Assembly (NCBI RefSeq): GCF_014236655.1
Contig: NZ_JACMYG010000002.1
Location: 62,001-126,000 of the forward strand
Source of the DNA: Pseudomonas kielensis
Lineage (GTDB): Bacteria > Pseudomonadota > Gammaproteobacteria > Pseudomonadales > Pseudomonadaceae
DNA: 64,000 nucleotides
Direction: 5' to 3'
The notes beneath the pieces were generated by a model that ran no database searches, was not told the origin of the DNA, and was given only the letters and a program-made list of their open reading frames with translations. Made by a program: the position numbers and the translations under genes. Below, piece after piece: positions 27,048 to 35,499 of this stretch (the stretch's first letter is position 1; each line of letters starts with the position of its first letter).

Positions 27048-28386
27048 AGTGGTCACAGAGTTCGGTAGGGGTAAGTGAATCTGTCGACTTGAGCTCCTGG
27101 GTCTTGATCGCGAGGTAAGTCTCCATCATCGGTTTGGGCAGCGCGTCGAACAGCTCATCGTGGTGGCGCAGGCACTCCAGAGCTTCGCCCAGGGAGCCCG
27201 GCAGCGCGACGATGTTGCGCGCCTGCCGTTGTGCTTCGCTCAGGGTGTCGGGCTCTTCGTCGGTGGTGGCGTTCAACGCCAGTTTCTGCTCGATGCCCAG
27301 CCGGCCGGCCATCAACACCGTTGCCATGCTCAGGTGCGGCGAAGCGGTGGCGTCCAGCGGTCGAAACTCAAGGTTGTACTGGTTTGCCGGTGATTTGCCG
27401 CCAATGGTGATCGTCGGGCAGATGCGCAGCGAGGCTTCACGGTTGCGTTGCCCCAGGCAGGCGTAAGAGGCACTCCAGTGATGGGGTTTCAAGCGCAGGT
27501 AGGAGATCGGCGTCGGCGCGCTGAAGGCGCACAAGGCGGGCAAGTACTTCAACACGCCGGCAGCCCAATGCTGGCCCAGTGTCGACAAGCCATTGCTGGT
27601 GTCGGGGTCGTACATCACCGGGTTGCCCTGTTGGTCCTGCAGGCTGATATGCAGGTGCACCCCGTTACTGACGCCATCCTCTTGCAGCTTGGGTGAGAAG
27701 CTGATGGCCAGGCCCATCTGGCGAGCGATTTCGCGGGTGATTTCGCGCACGTTCACCGCCCGGTCGGCCGCGGCAACGCCTTGGGTCGGGCGGCAAGTGA
27801 TTTCGTACTGTGCCTTGCCGTACTCGGGCAGGAACATTTCAGGCTCGACCCCGCCGGCCCTCAAGGCACTGAGCAGCCAGCCACCAAAGCTGGCCGCGTG
27901 GTGCTGGGCGCCAAGCGAGAATGCCCGGTGCGAGAGCGGCGCATCCAGCTCGCCGAGGTTGAACTCGTGTTCGAAAGCGGCCGTGACCTCCAGGCCCAAC
28001 TGCTCGCGGTAGCGTTCGACTTCATTGCGCAACAGTGTGCGCGGGCATGCCGCCCAGGGCCGACCATCGGTTTCGCAGATATCGGCGTGAATGAAATCCA
28101 GGCCCGGTGCATTGGCGTCGGGACCGTTAGGTACCTGCACGCGAGTGTGCATGTCCGGGATCAGTCGCAAGTCGCCGTAAGCGCCCCAGGGATTGTTGTC
28201 GGCCACTGCATCCTGTGGGGTCAGTGCGCTGTTGGCGGGCACCCAGCCACAGCCGCTGGCTTGATAGCTTGCAAGTTCGTCGGTGGGAAATGAGCGACCG
28301 CGGGTGATGCCGATCAAGTCGGTGGTGACGATCGTGGTCATCGCAACAGGGCCGATCATGCCCGTGTCAGCTGTGGGCCGGCTCAT
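27031..28386 (-). CDS. Glutamine-synthetase-family gamma-glutamyl ligase
   Basis: ATP-dependent ligase of the GlnA/PuuA superfamily, 451 residues. The catalytic-domain motifs are visible: FEHEFNLGELD (metal ligands), GVSNGVHLHISL (ammonia/ATP site), LGQRNREASLRICP and NQYNLEFRPLDATASPHL. The sequence is shorter and more divergent than housekeeping GlnA and lacks the adenylylation-loop signature that I would expect there. It likely joins glutamate to an amine, as PuuA does with putrescine. The ATG at 28386 overlaps the stop of the hydrolase gene by 3 bp (ATGA). Confidence 0.85.
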   Translation of the reverse strand: MSRPTADTGMIGPVAMTTIVTTDLIGITRGRSFPTDELASYQASGCGWVPANSALTPQDAVADNNPWGAYGDLRLIPDMHTRVQVPNGPDANAPGLDFIHADICETDGRPWAACPRTLLRNEVERYREQLGLEVTAAFEHEFNLGELDAPLSHRAFSLGAQHHAASFGGWLLSALRAGGVEPEMFLPEYGKAQYEITCRPTQGVAAADRAVNVREITREIARQMGLAISFSPKLQEDGVSNGVHLHISLQDQQGNPVMYDPDTSNGLSTLGQHWAAGVLKYLPALCAFSAPTPISYLRLKPHHWSASYACLGQRNREASLRICPTITIGGKSPANQYNLEFRPLDATASPHLSMATVLMAGRLGIEQKLALNATTDEEPDTLSEAQRQARNIVALPGSLGEALECLRHHDELFDALPKPMMETYLAIKTQELKSTDSLTPTELCDHYARIY

Positions 28387-29027
28387 GCTTGCATCTCCTG
28401 CAGGCGCTGGACCACGGTCTCGGTGTCAGTGATCCAGCAATAGCCTTTGATGGCTTGCAGGCAGGCCTGGTGTCGGGTCGATGTGTAGGTGGCGCACGCA
28501 TCCTCGACCAGCGTCACCAGGTAGCCGCGATCCGCCGCATCGCGGACCGCCATGTCCACGCATTGATCGGTGACGATGCCCGCGATGATCAAGTGCCGGG
28601 TCTCAAGGTTGCGCAGCACGTAATCGATGTTGGTGGAGTTGAAGACCCCGGATGAGGTCTTGGGCAGGATCACTTCGTTTTCACTGGCGGCAAGCTCATC
28701 GATGATGCCAGCGGGGTAGCTGCCCTTGGGCAAGTGCATTTCCGACAGCTTGTGGTCCAGGGAGCGGTCACGCCCGTCGGCCGTGAGGCTTTCGATGATG
28801 GTATGAAGCACATTCTGCCGGGCGTCGCGCATCGCCTTGAGGAGCCGCTGCTGGTTGGGGATGACCTCGGCCTGCGTGCGCGTCAGGAAATACTGCGCCT
28901 CAGGGCCGTGCAAATGTGGATCGAACTGCGGGTCCAGCCAGGCACGTTGCATGTCCACCAGCAGCAGGGCGGTGTGGCCGTGCACGTAGGGAAGGGCGCG
29001 TGGCGAATGATGAGGGAGGGTGAACAT
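28383..29027 (-). CDS. Isochorismatase-like cysteine hydrolase
   Basis: Cytoplasmic amidase-type hydrolase of 214 residues with the family catalytic triad visible as D25 (LLLVDMQRAW), K123 (ILPKTSSGVF) and C156 (GIVTDQCVDMAVRDA), and the cis-peptide region before the Cys. Relatives include N-carbamoylsarcosine amidase, nicotinamidase and ureidoacrylate hydrolase. It is the second gene of the RpiR operon: 2 bp after the regulator and overlapping the ligase. That context favours release of ammonia or an amine from a small amide. Confidence 0.87.
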   Translation of the reverse strand: MFTLPHHSPRALPYVHGHTALLLVDMQRAWLDPQFDPHLHGPEAQYFLTRTQAEVIPNQQRLLKAMRDARQNVLHTIIESLTADGRDRSLDHKLSEMHLPKGSYPAGIIDELAASENEVILPKTSSGVFNSTNIDYVLRNLETRHLIIAGIVTDQCVDMAVRDAADRGYLVTLVEDACATYTSTRHQACLQAIKGYCWITDTETVVQRLQEMQA

Positions 29028-29029
29028 TG

Positions 29030-29884
29030 TTATTTTTCCTCAAGCAGGTGGGCGGCGAAACGGGTGCGCAGTTTGTCGATGCCTTCCAGGCGATCTTCCA
29101 GGTCCGTGGTGCGCAGTGTGAGAGCGGCAATCAGGGCTTCAACCTGCGCCAGGGCCGGGACCATCGTGTCGAAGGCCGAGATCGACTCAACGGGGGCGCT
29201 GATGACCAGGTCGGCCAGCTCGCGCAACGGCGAGGCATAGATGTCGGTGAACAGGACGACGCGCGCACCACGGGCCTTGGCTGCATCGGCCACGCGCAGG
29301 GCCTGGGTCTGATAACGGCGGTAGTCGAACAGCAGGACAACGTCCTGGCGTTGGACGTCGTACAGGCGGTCCGGCAGTTGAGCGTTGTCTTCCAGTGCAT
29401 GGCAGCCTGGGCGCAGCAGACGCAGGTGACCGACCAGGTAGCCGGCCAGGAAACTGCTGAGGCGTCCACCGAAGCAAAAAAGCTGGTGACGGGTATCGAG
29501 TATCAGCTCAACCAGTACGCGCACATCCTCAGGTTGGGTCAGGGCCTGGGTTTCTTGCAGGCTGCGACTGCTCTCATCCAGGTACTTGGTCCAGGAGTCG
29601 TCCTGGGAGGAGTGCGCGCGTGGTTGCAAGAGGGTGACGGGGGAGCGCAGGCGATGGTCCATCTCACTGAGCAACGCCTCCTGGAAGTCGCCATAACCAC
29701 CGAACCCCAGCTTCTTGACCAGGCGCATGATGGTGGGATCACTGACGCCGGCATGCCCAGCCAGTTTGGCCATGGGCCCCAGGCCGCTGCGCGGATAGTG
29801 GTCGAGCAATGCGCGGATCACCTTGCGTTCAGAAGGCGTTGGGTTCAGCGCAGGATCGGTGAGGCGTTCTCGCAAATTGGTCAT
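29030..29884 (-). CDS. RpiR/MurR-family transcriptional regulator
   Basis: A 284-residue regulator with an N-terminal HTH_6 domain (residues ~1-75, GVSDPTIMRLVKKLGFGGYGDFQ) and a SIS sugar-phosphate-binding-type domain (~115-240, FCFGGRLSSFLAGYLVGHL). It heads an operon with the hydrolase, ligase and amidohydrolase genes and presumably controls it. A perfect TGTAGT-N4-ACTACA dyad lies 59 bp upstream of its start, matching the style of operators bound by this family. The SIS domain usually binds phosphosugars, but here the effector is more likely a pathway intermediate (inference). Confidence 0.86.
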   Translation of the reverse strand: MTNLRERLTDPALNPTPSERKVIRALLDHYPRSGLGPMAKLAGHAGVSDPTIMRLVKKLGFGGYGDFQEALLSEMDHRLRSPVTLLQPRAHSSQDDSWTKYLDESSRSLQETQALTQPEDVRVLVELILDTRHQLFCFGGRLSSFLAGYLVGHLRLLRPGCHALEDNAQLPDRLYDVQRQDVVLLFDYRRYQTQALRVADAAKARGARVVLFTDIYASPLRELADLVISAPVESISAFDTMVPALAQVEALIAALTLRTTDLEDRLEGIDKLRTRFAAHLLEEK

Positions 29885-30189
29885 GTGTGCAGTTCTTATG
29901 GGTTTGTTTGATTTGCTTCACATTGTCGCTATCGAGTGTATGTGTAGTGTTTACTACAGTCTAGTGTTTTTGTAGTGCGCCCTGAAAACCGTAAAAGGTC
30001 GTCATTCGAGCTGTCTCTGTCCATTGAATGCAGGAGACTTTTCCAGAGGGGTTGCCGCGTGGCAGGTGCCCGACCCGCGTACGCCCGGGGTAGGTCATCC
30101 GTGCGTGAATCTGTCTGCTCAAGGATTCCTAGCCGGCGCCCCGGATGATCGGGCATGATCAAGCGATTCGAACCAAGTTGCACTGACCT
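29885..30189. other. Divergent intergenic region, RpiR operon versus PAS-GGDEF gene
   Basis: A 305-bp region. Apart from the dyad at 29943-29958 and its half copy it contains no gene, terminator or repeat that I can support. No clear ribosome-binding site precedes the GGDEF start at 30190. Confidence 0.45.
29943..29958. promoter_or_regulatory. Palindromic operator candidate for the RpiR-type regulator
   Basis: TGTAGTGTTTACTACA is a perfect 6-bp-arm dyad, followed after 3 bp by the partial copy TAGTGTTTTTGTAGTG. It is the only strong symmetry in the 305-bp region between the RpiR gene and the PAS-GGDEF gene. TGTAnT-type palindromes are typical RpiR/HexR targets. Confidence 0.55.
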
Positions 30190-31059
30190 ATGCCCTTAGA
30201 CCTGCAAGCGCTCTATCCCAAACTGATCCACCTGATGCTGGACACCGTGTTTGTCGTTGACCGGGATAACCAGATTGCGTTTGTCAGCGATGCCTGCGAG
30301 ACGCTGCTCGGTTACCGGGCCGACGAGATGATCGGCACACCGATCACCGGCTATATGCACCCTGACGACCTGGCGGCCACGCGGGCTTCGATTGTCCGGG
30401 TCATGAATGGTCAGCCCCATGTGGATTTTCGCAACCGCTATGTGCGCAAGGATGGCGCCATCGTCCACATCCTGTGGGCGGCGTTCTGGTCCGAGGAGGT
30501 GGGGGCACGGATCGGCGTGGCTCGGGACGTGACAGCCCTGTGGCAGGCCGAGCAGGAGTTACGGTTCCTCGCCCATCACGATCCGCTGACCCAACTGACC
30601 AATCGCTCGCTGTTCAATGATCGGCTGGACGCCGCGCTGCACGCCGCCCACCGGCACCAGAGCACACTGGCGTTGCTGTTCCTGGATATCAATGACTTCA
30701 AGCAGATCAACGACATCCACGGCCATGCCGCCGGCGATCGGGTGCTCTGTACGGTTGCCCGGCGGTTGCAAGCCTGTGTCCGCGAGACGGACACGGTGGC
30801 CCGGATGGGGGGCGATGAGTTCACGGTGCTGTTGACCGACATCCAGTCGCCGGACGCGGTGGCGCACAAGGTGGCGCAGATTCTCGCGGTCATGGCCGAG
30901 CCGCTGGGTGCCGAGTTTGGTGCGATCGACATGCCGTCGTGCAGCATTGGCGTGGCCTGCTATCCCGCTGACGGCCAAGATGCCGATACGTTGCTCAGTC
31001 ATGCGGACGGCGAGATGTACCGGGTCAAAAGGCACAGGTCTGCAACGGGCATCACCTGA
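30190..31059 (+). CDS. PAS-GGDEF diguanylate cyclase
   Basis: Cytoplasmic sensor that makes cyclic di-GMP from GTP. It has 289 residues: one PAS domain (~8-120, LMLDTVFVVDRDNQIAFVSD) and a GGDEF domain (~125-285). The active-site GGDEF (207-211) is intact, and the inhibitory I-site RxxD (R198-D201) lies exactly five residues before it, so an active, product-inhibited cyclase is predicted. There is no transmembrane segment or EAL domain. No cofactor-binding residues of the PAS domain can be identified. It converges with the LysR gene 17 bp downstream. Confidence 0.9.
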   Translation: MPLDLQALYPKLIHLMLDTVFVVDRDNQIAFVSDACETLLGYRADEMIGTPITGYMHPDDLAATRASIVRVMNGQPHVDFRNRYVRKDGAIVHILWAAFWSEEVGARIGVARDVTALWQAEQELRFLAHHDPLTQLTNRSLFNDRLDAALHAAHRHQSTLALLFLDINDFKQINDIHGHAAGDRVLCTVARRLQACVRETDTVARMGGDEFTVLLTDIQSPDAVAHKVAQILAVMAEPLGAEFGAIDMPSCSIGVACYPADGQDADTLLSHADGEMYRVKRHRSATGIT

Positions 31060-31075
31060 TTCCCTTTGAGCCGCC

Positions 31076-31990
31076 TCAAACCAGCAAATCGACGGTCTGC
31101 AGCATGCGTCGATACGGCGAGTGGGCGTGGCCCATCTCGAAGTGAATGGTTTCGATCAGGCATTCCAGGAACCGCTCCGCCGCTGGCCGCAGGGGTTGTC
31201 CGCTGCGGCTGATGGCGCCGACCGAGGCGCTGCCCACCGGCTCGCGCAAGGGCAGGGCGCACAGGCCTTCGCGTTGAGCGCAGAGCTCCACCAGCGGCCA
31301 GGGAAAGACACTGAGCATATCGGTTTCGCGCAGCAGGCTGAGGATGATCGACAGCGAATGGGCAAAGTGCACATGGCCCTGGGTGGAGATCGTGCCGTCC
31401 TGCTGCGACGCCATGATCCAGTCGGCCGCCGCCAGGTCCTCCATGCGTCGGCTGTCCGCCAGCGGGTGTTCCCGGCGGGCCACCACCGCACAGTCGGCGG
31501 TAAACAGCGGCAGGTAGGTCAGGTCGGAGCTGGAAAAACGCGTGTCCAGGCGCCCGATGAACAGGTCGACGCTGGCATCGCGCAGCAGCGGGCACGCTAC
31601 CGACGAGAGCCCCTCATACAGCTCCAGTTGCACCTGCGGGAACAGCTGGCGAAAGCGCACCACCGCCTTGGGCATCAGCGTCATCGCCAGCCAGGGGGTG
31701 ACCGCCACCGACAAGCGTCCCACCAGTTCGCCGTTGCTGTCGGCCAGCACCTGGCGTGCGTTGAGCATCTGCGCCACCAGCAGGCGGGCCTGGATCAACA
31801 GCTTCTTGCCCAGTTCGGTGAACACGATCCCCGAGGTGTTGCGGATCAGCAACTGGGTCGCGGTGTCGGCCTCCAGTTTCTGGATCGCCTTGGTCACCGC
31901 CGCCGGCGAGGTGTCCAGGCGCTTGGCGGCACCACGGATGCTGCCCGCGTCGGCCACGGCCACCAGTGCATTGAGTTGATAGAACTTCAT
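31076..31990 (-). CDS. LysR-family regulator divergent from the M20 operon
   Basis: A 304-residue LysR regulator: N-terminal winged HTH (residues 1-60, GSIRGAAKRLDTSPAAVTKAIQ) and substrate-binding domain (~90-295). The ATG at 31990 places the HTH at the normal distance; an open frame extends upstream without similarity. It is divergent from the amidohydrolase/binding-protein/oxygenase genes across 193 bp and is their likely regulator. The co-inducer is unknown. Confidence 0.85.
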   Translation of the reverse strand: MKFYQLNALVAVADAGSIRGAAKRLDTSPAAVTKAIQKLEADTATQLLIRNTSGIVFTELGKKLLIQARLLVAQMLNARQVLADSNGELVGRLSVAVTPWLAMTLMPKAVVRFRQLFPQVQLELYEGLSSVACPLLRDASVDLFIGRLDTRFSSSDLTYLPLFTADCAVVARREHPLADSRRMEDLAAADWIMASQQDGTISTQGHVHFAHSLSIILSLLRETDMLSVFPWPLVELCAQREGLCALPLREPVGSASVGAISRSGQPLRPAAERFLECLIETIHFEMGHAHSPYRRMLQTVDLLV

Positions 31991-32183
31991 GGTGTCCACC
32001 GCTGTTAACCCTGGGTTGCCCTGTTGACTTTCGATTGCCTGTTGGCGCCGGCTCCCTGGCTCTAAGCTCGGACCCATAGCGCCCAAGCCCTGCACCTGTG
32101 CCAGGGAGCTGGAGGAGCTGGCAGAAAACGCCTTGGCACTGTGCGCAATCCCGGCCTGACGTTCAACAAGGAAATTGCTGACC

Positions 32184-33359
32184 ATGACCCAGTCCCTGCC
32201 GCTGTTGCAAGAGATCGAACAAGAGATGCGCGCGCTGCGCCATCAGATCCACGCCAACCCCGAACTGGGCTACCAGGAAGTCGAGACCAGTGCCCTGGTC
32301 GCCGAGCGCCTACGCCAGTGGGGGTATCAGGTGACGCGCGGGCTGGCGGAGACCGGGGTGATCGGCACCCTGAAAAAAGGCACCAGCACGCGGGTGATCG
32401 GCATCCGCGCCGACATGGACGCGCTGCCGATCCTGGAGAAAACCGGCCTGCCGTATGCCAGCCGGATCCCGGGGAAGATGCACGCCTGTGGGCATGACGG
32501 GCACACGGTGATGCTGTTGGCGGCGGCCTATGCCCTGGCCCATGACCACCCATTCGACGGCACCGTGCATTTGATTTTCCAGCCGGCCGAGGAGGGCCTG
32601 GCGGGTGCCCGGCGGATGATCCAGGAAGGGGTGCTGGAACAGTTTCCCTGTGATGCGGTGTTCGCGGCGCACAACATGCCCGGCTACCCGGTGGGCAAGA
32701 TGGGCTTTCGCGCCGGTCCGTTCATGGCTTCCGCCGACCAGGTCACGGTGACCATCCACGGCGTGGGTGGCCACGGTGCGATGCCCCACCTGACCGTGGA
32801 CCCGGTGGTGGTCTGCGCGAGCATCATCATGGCCTTGCAGACCATCGTCTCGCGCAATGTCTCACCCCAGGACATGAGCGTGATCACCGTCGGCTCGATC
32901 AACGCCGGCAAGGCCTCCAACGTGATTCCCGACAGCGCGCAGATGCTGATTTCGGTGCGAGCGCTGAACAACACCGTCCGCGACCGCCTGGAAAGCCAGA
33001 TCAAGCAACTGATCCACGCCCAGGCCCAGGCATTCGGCGCGACCGCCGATATCCACTACAGTGCCGACTACCCGCTGCTGGTCAATGATCCGCAGATGAC
33101 CCGCTTCGCCAGCCAGGTGGCCACCGACTGGCTGGGTGAGGACGAAGTCCTGAACGACATCGTGCCCTTCAACGGCAGCGAGGATTTCGCCTATTTCCTG
33201 CAGCAAGTCCCTGGTTGTTACCTGATCATCGGCAACGGCGATGGGGAGAAAAGCTGCATGGCCCACGACCCGCGCTACGACTTCAACGACGACATCCTGC
33301 TTCGGGGTGCCGGTTTCTGGGTCAAGCTGACCGAGGCCTTTTTACCGCTCAACCCTTGA
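32184..33359 (+). CDS. M20-family amidohydrolase (hippurate hydrolase/N-acyl-amino-acid deacylase-like)
   Basis: Di-metal peptidase-fold enzyme of 391 residues that cleaves N-acyl amino acids or related amides. Visible motifs are GIRADMDALP, the metal-binding HACGHDGHT, the catalytic Glu in FQPAEEG, and the dimerisation-domain sequence GVGGHGAMPH. The C-terminal VPFNGSEDFAYF provides a further metal ligand region. AAGGAA (32169-32174) precedes the ATG at 32184; a TTG at 32175 is possible. It is the first gene of a three-gene unit with a periplasmic binding protein and a 2-oxoglutarate-type oxygenase. It lacks a signal peptide, so it acts in the cytoplasm. Confidence 0.88.
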   Translation: MTQSLPLLQEIEQEMRALRHQIHANPELGYQEVETSALVAERLRQWGYQVTRGLAETGVIGTLKKGTSTRVIGIRADMDALPILEKTGLPYASRIPGKMHACGHDGHTVMLLAAAYALAHDHPFDGTVHLIFQPAEEGLAGARRMIQEGVLEQFPCDAVFAAHNMPGYPVGKMGFRAGPFMASADQVTVTIHGVGGHGAMPHLTVDPVVVCASIIMALQTIVSRNVSPQDMSVITVGSINAGKASNVIPDSAQMLISVRALNNTVRDRLESQIKQLIHAQAQAFGATADIHYSADYPLLVNDPQMTRFASQVATDWLGEDEVLNDIVPFNGSEDFAYFLQQVPGCYLIIGNGDGEKSCMAHDPRYDFNDDILLRGAGFWVKLTEAFLPLNP

Positions 33360-33405
33360 ATGACGACCTGCCCAACCGTGAAAACCAATAAAAGACGAGG
33401 TCTAC

Positions 33406-34185
33406 ATGCAACTCTTGAAACTTCGCTACCGCGCCCTGTTGCTCGGCGTACTGTTCGCGCCCCTGGCCCAGGCCCAGCCGGTGATCAAATTCGGCGTCGA
33501 CCCCAGCTACCCACCGTTCGAACAAAAGCAGCCGGACGGCTCGCTGAGCGGCTTTGATATCGACCTGGGCAACGCCCTGTGTGCCGAACTGCAGGTCAAG
33601 TGCATCTGGGTCGAGCAGAATTTCGACGGCATGGTCCCGGCCTTGAAGGCGCGCAAGTTCGACGCCATCCTGTCGGCCTTCAGCGCCACCGCCGCGCGCC
33701 GCCAGCAGGTGGATTTCAGCGACAAGATCTACACCGCGCCGTCGTCGCTGGTGGCCCGGAAAGACAGCGGGCTGTTGCCCACCGCCGCCTCCCTCAAGGG
33801 CAAGTCCGTGGGGGTGGTGCAAGGCACCCTGCATGAAGCCTTCGCCCGCGCGCAGTGGGGCAACCAGGGCGTCAACATCCACACCTACCAGACCCAGGAC
33901 CAGGTGTTTTCCGACCTGATCAACGGGCGCCTGGATGCCACCTTCCAGGCGTCGGTGCAGGCCGATGCCGGGCTGCTGCAAAAAACCCAGGGCCAGGACT
34001 TTGCCTTCGCCGGCGAGCCGATCACCGACAAAAGCATCATTGGCGATGGCGTGGCTATCGGCATCCGCAAGAACGAACCCGAGCTCAAGCAGCAACTGAA
34101 CACCGCCCTGGCCAGCATCCGCGAGTCCGGCGAGTACCAGCAGATCGCCAAGAAGTACTTCAATTTCGACATCTACGGTGAGTGA
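33406..34185 (+). CDS. Periplasmic amino-acid-type ABC substrate-binding protein
   Basis: Family 3 extracellular solute-binding protein of 259 residues, with a signal peptide cleaved near residue 22 (PLAQAQP). The mature part begins VIKFGVDPSYPPFEQKQPDG, continues with FDIDLGNALCAEL, and has DFSDKIYTAPSSLVA. These are hallmarks of the lysine/arginine/ornithine/histidine binding group. No ABC permease or ATPase genes lie in the window, so it must share a transporter encoded elsewhere or act as a sensor-type scavenger. The next gene starts 10 bp after its stop. Confidence 0.87.
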   Translation: MQLLKLRYRALLLGVLFAPLAQAQPVIKFGVDPSYPPFEQKQPDGSLSGFDIDLGNALCAELQVKCIWVEQNFDGMVPALKARKFDAILSAFSATAARRQQVDFSDKIYTAPSSLVARKDSGLLPTAASLKGKSVGVVQGTLHEAFARAQWGNQGVNIHTYQTQDQVFSDLINGRLDATFQASVQADAGLLQKTQGQDFAFAGEPITDKSIIGDGVAIGIRKNEPELKQQLNTALASIRESGEYQQIAKKYFNFDIYGE

Positions 34186-34195
34186 GGCCAACGTC

Positions 34196-35050
34196 ATGAA
34201 CGAAATGACCCGATTTGCCGACGCCGGTTTTACCTGCCCCATCAGCGATGAGGCGGTGCAGACCTACCAGACCCAGGGCGCCGTGTGCATCCGCAACGCG
34301 TTCACCCCGCAGCAGATCAGCCAGTTGACCGCGGGCATCGAGGCCAACCTGGCCAATCCCAGCCCGCGGGCCAAGGTCGCCAGCAGTGCCAGCGACCCGG
34401 GCTGGTTCTTCGAGGACTTCTGCAACTGGCAGGAGAACCGCGACTACCGGGACTTCATCTTCAGCTCGGCCCTGGGGTCGATCGCCGGGGCCTTGCTCGG
34501 CAGCCAGCAGGTGCGCCTGCACCATGACCACTTGCTGGTCAAGGAGCCCAACACCCGCCAGCGCACCCCCTGGCACCAGGACCAGCCGTACTACAACATC
34601 AGTGGTTCGGACACTGTGAGCTTCTGGATTCCCGTCGACCCGGTGCCCAGGGCTTCGACCCTGGAGTTCATCGGCGGCTCCCACAAGGGCCCGTGGCTGA
34701 TGCCGCGCTCGTTCATGGACAGCCAGGCCAAGTGGTTTGCCGAGGGCACCCTGGGCGAACTGCCGGACATCGAAAATCATCGCGAGGACTTCCCGATCCT
34801 CGGCTGGGAACTGGCACCGGGGGACATGGTGTGCTTCAACATGCTGACCCTGCATGCGTCCTCAGGTGTGGGCGGAAACAATCGGCGTCGGGCGTTCTCG
34901 GTGCGGGTCATCGGTGATGACGTGCGCCATGCCCCGCGACCCTGGGCGACGTCCCCGGAATTTCCGGGCCTGCGCGAGGTGCTGGCCGCCGATGTGCCGA
35001 TGGAGCACGAACTGTTTCCGCCCCTGTGGCAGCGCCCGCTTCAGCGATAA
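34196..35050 (+). CDS. Phytanoyl-CoA dioxygenase (PhyH)-like Fe(II)/2-oxoglutarate oxygenase
   Basis: Non-haem iron oxygenase of 284 residues. The facial triad is visible as H127 and D129 in TPWHQDQPYY and the distal His220 in NMLTLHASSG. An Arg-rich NNRRRAFSVR follows, expected to bind 2-oxoglutarate. Relatives hydroxylate small polar molecules and amino-acid derivatives as well as acyl-CoA. The ATG at 34196 follows GAGG; a GTG at 34178 overlapping the binding-protein gene is the alternative. Co-occurrence with an N-acyl amidohydrolase and an amino-acid-type binding protein suggests oxidation of the imported compound or its product (inference). Confidence 0.86.
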   Translation: MNEMTRFADAGFTCPISDEAVQTYQTQGAVCIRNAFTPQQISQLTAGIEANLANPSPRAKVASSASDPGWFFEDFCNWQENRDYRDFIFSSALGSIAGALLGSQQVRLHHDHLLVKEPNTRQRTPWHQDQPYYNISGSDTVSFWIPVDPVPRASTLEFIGGSHKGPWLMPRSFMDSQAKWFAEGTLGELPDIENHREDFPILGWELAPGDMVCFNMLTLHASSGVGGNNRRRAFSVRVIGDDVRHAPRPWATSPEFPGLREVLAADVPMEHELFPPLWQRPLQR

Positions 35051-35126
35051 GGCAATTTGCTGGCCCCTGAGCATTCGATGTGTCGTCAGAATCGCCGAAA
35101 TTTCAGGCGGTTAGGCGGAATACTTA

Positions 35127-35456
35127 ATGCGAAATCTACTGAGCGCGCTGATCCCGGTTGCCCTGGTCAGCGTCGCGGCACCGGCACAGGCCAAGGAGTT
35201 GCCGGCCAACGACCGGTATGTCTGCAGTTGGGGGGCCGGCACTGCGGCCAGGGCCCAGGAGCTCAAGCTGTCGGGGGTTTCCCTGTATGCCGCGCGGAAG
35301 AAGATCCAGACCTACACGTTCAACAAGTCATGGATGCGCATGATGGCCCTGGGCATTACCGAGCAGACCTACGACAGCCCGTCGCGCTTCAAGCCGGCAG
35401 CGGTGCGCGAGAGCTTCTACAAGGATTGCGTGCGCTACAAGATGGCGCACAAGTAA
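35127..35456 (+). CDS. Small exported protein of unknown function
   Basis: A 109-residue protein with a Sec signal peptide ending at APAQA (~residue 22). The mature ~87 residues are basic, with two cysteines (YVCSWGAG and KDCVRY) that could form a disulfide. The AGTAARAQELKLSGVSLYAARKKI segment is amphipathic. I recognise no domain. It follows the PhyH gene by 76 bp on the same strand, but a functional link is not evident. Confidence 0.6.
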   Translation: MRNLLSALIPVALVSVAAPAQAKELPANDRYVCSWGAGTAARAQELKLSGVSLYAARKKIQTYTFNKSWMRMMALGITEQTYDSPSRFKPAAVRESFYKDCVRYKMAHK

Positions 35457-35499
35457 CGCCAGGGGCGGGCATCGCCATCGCGCTGCCCGCCCATCCTCC

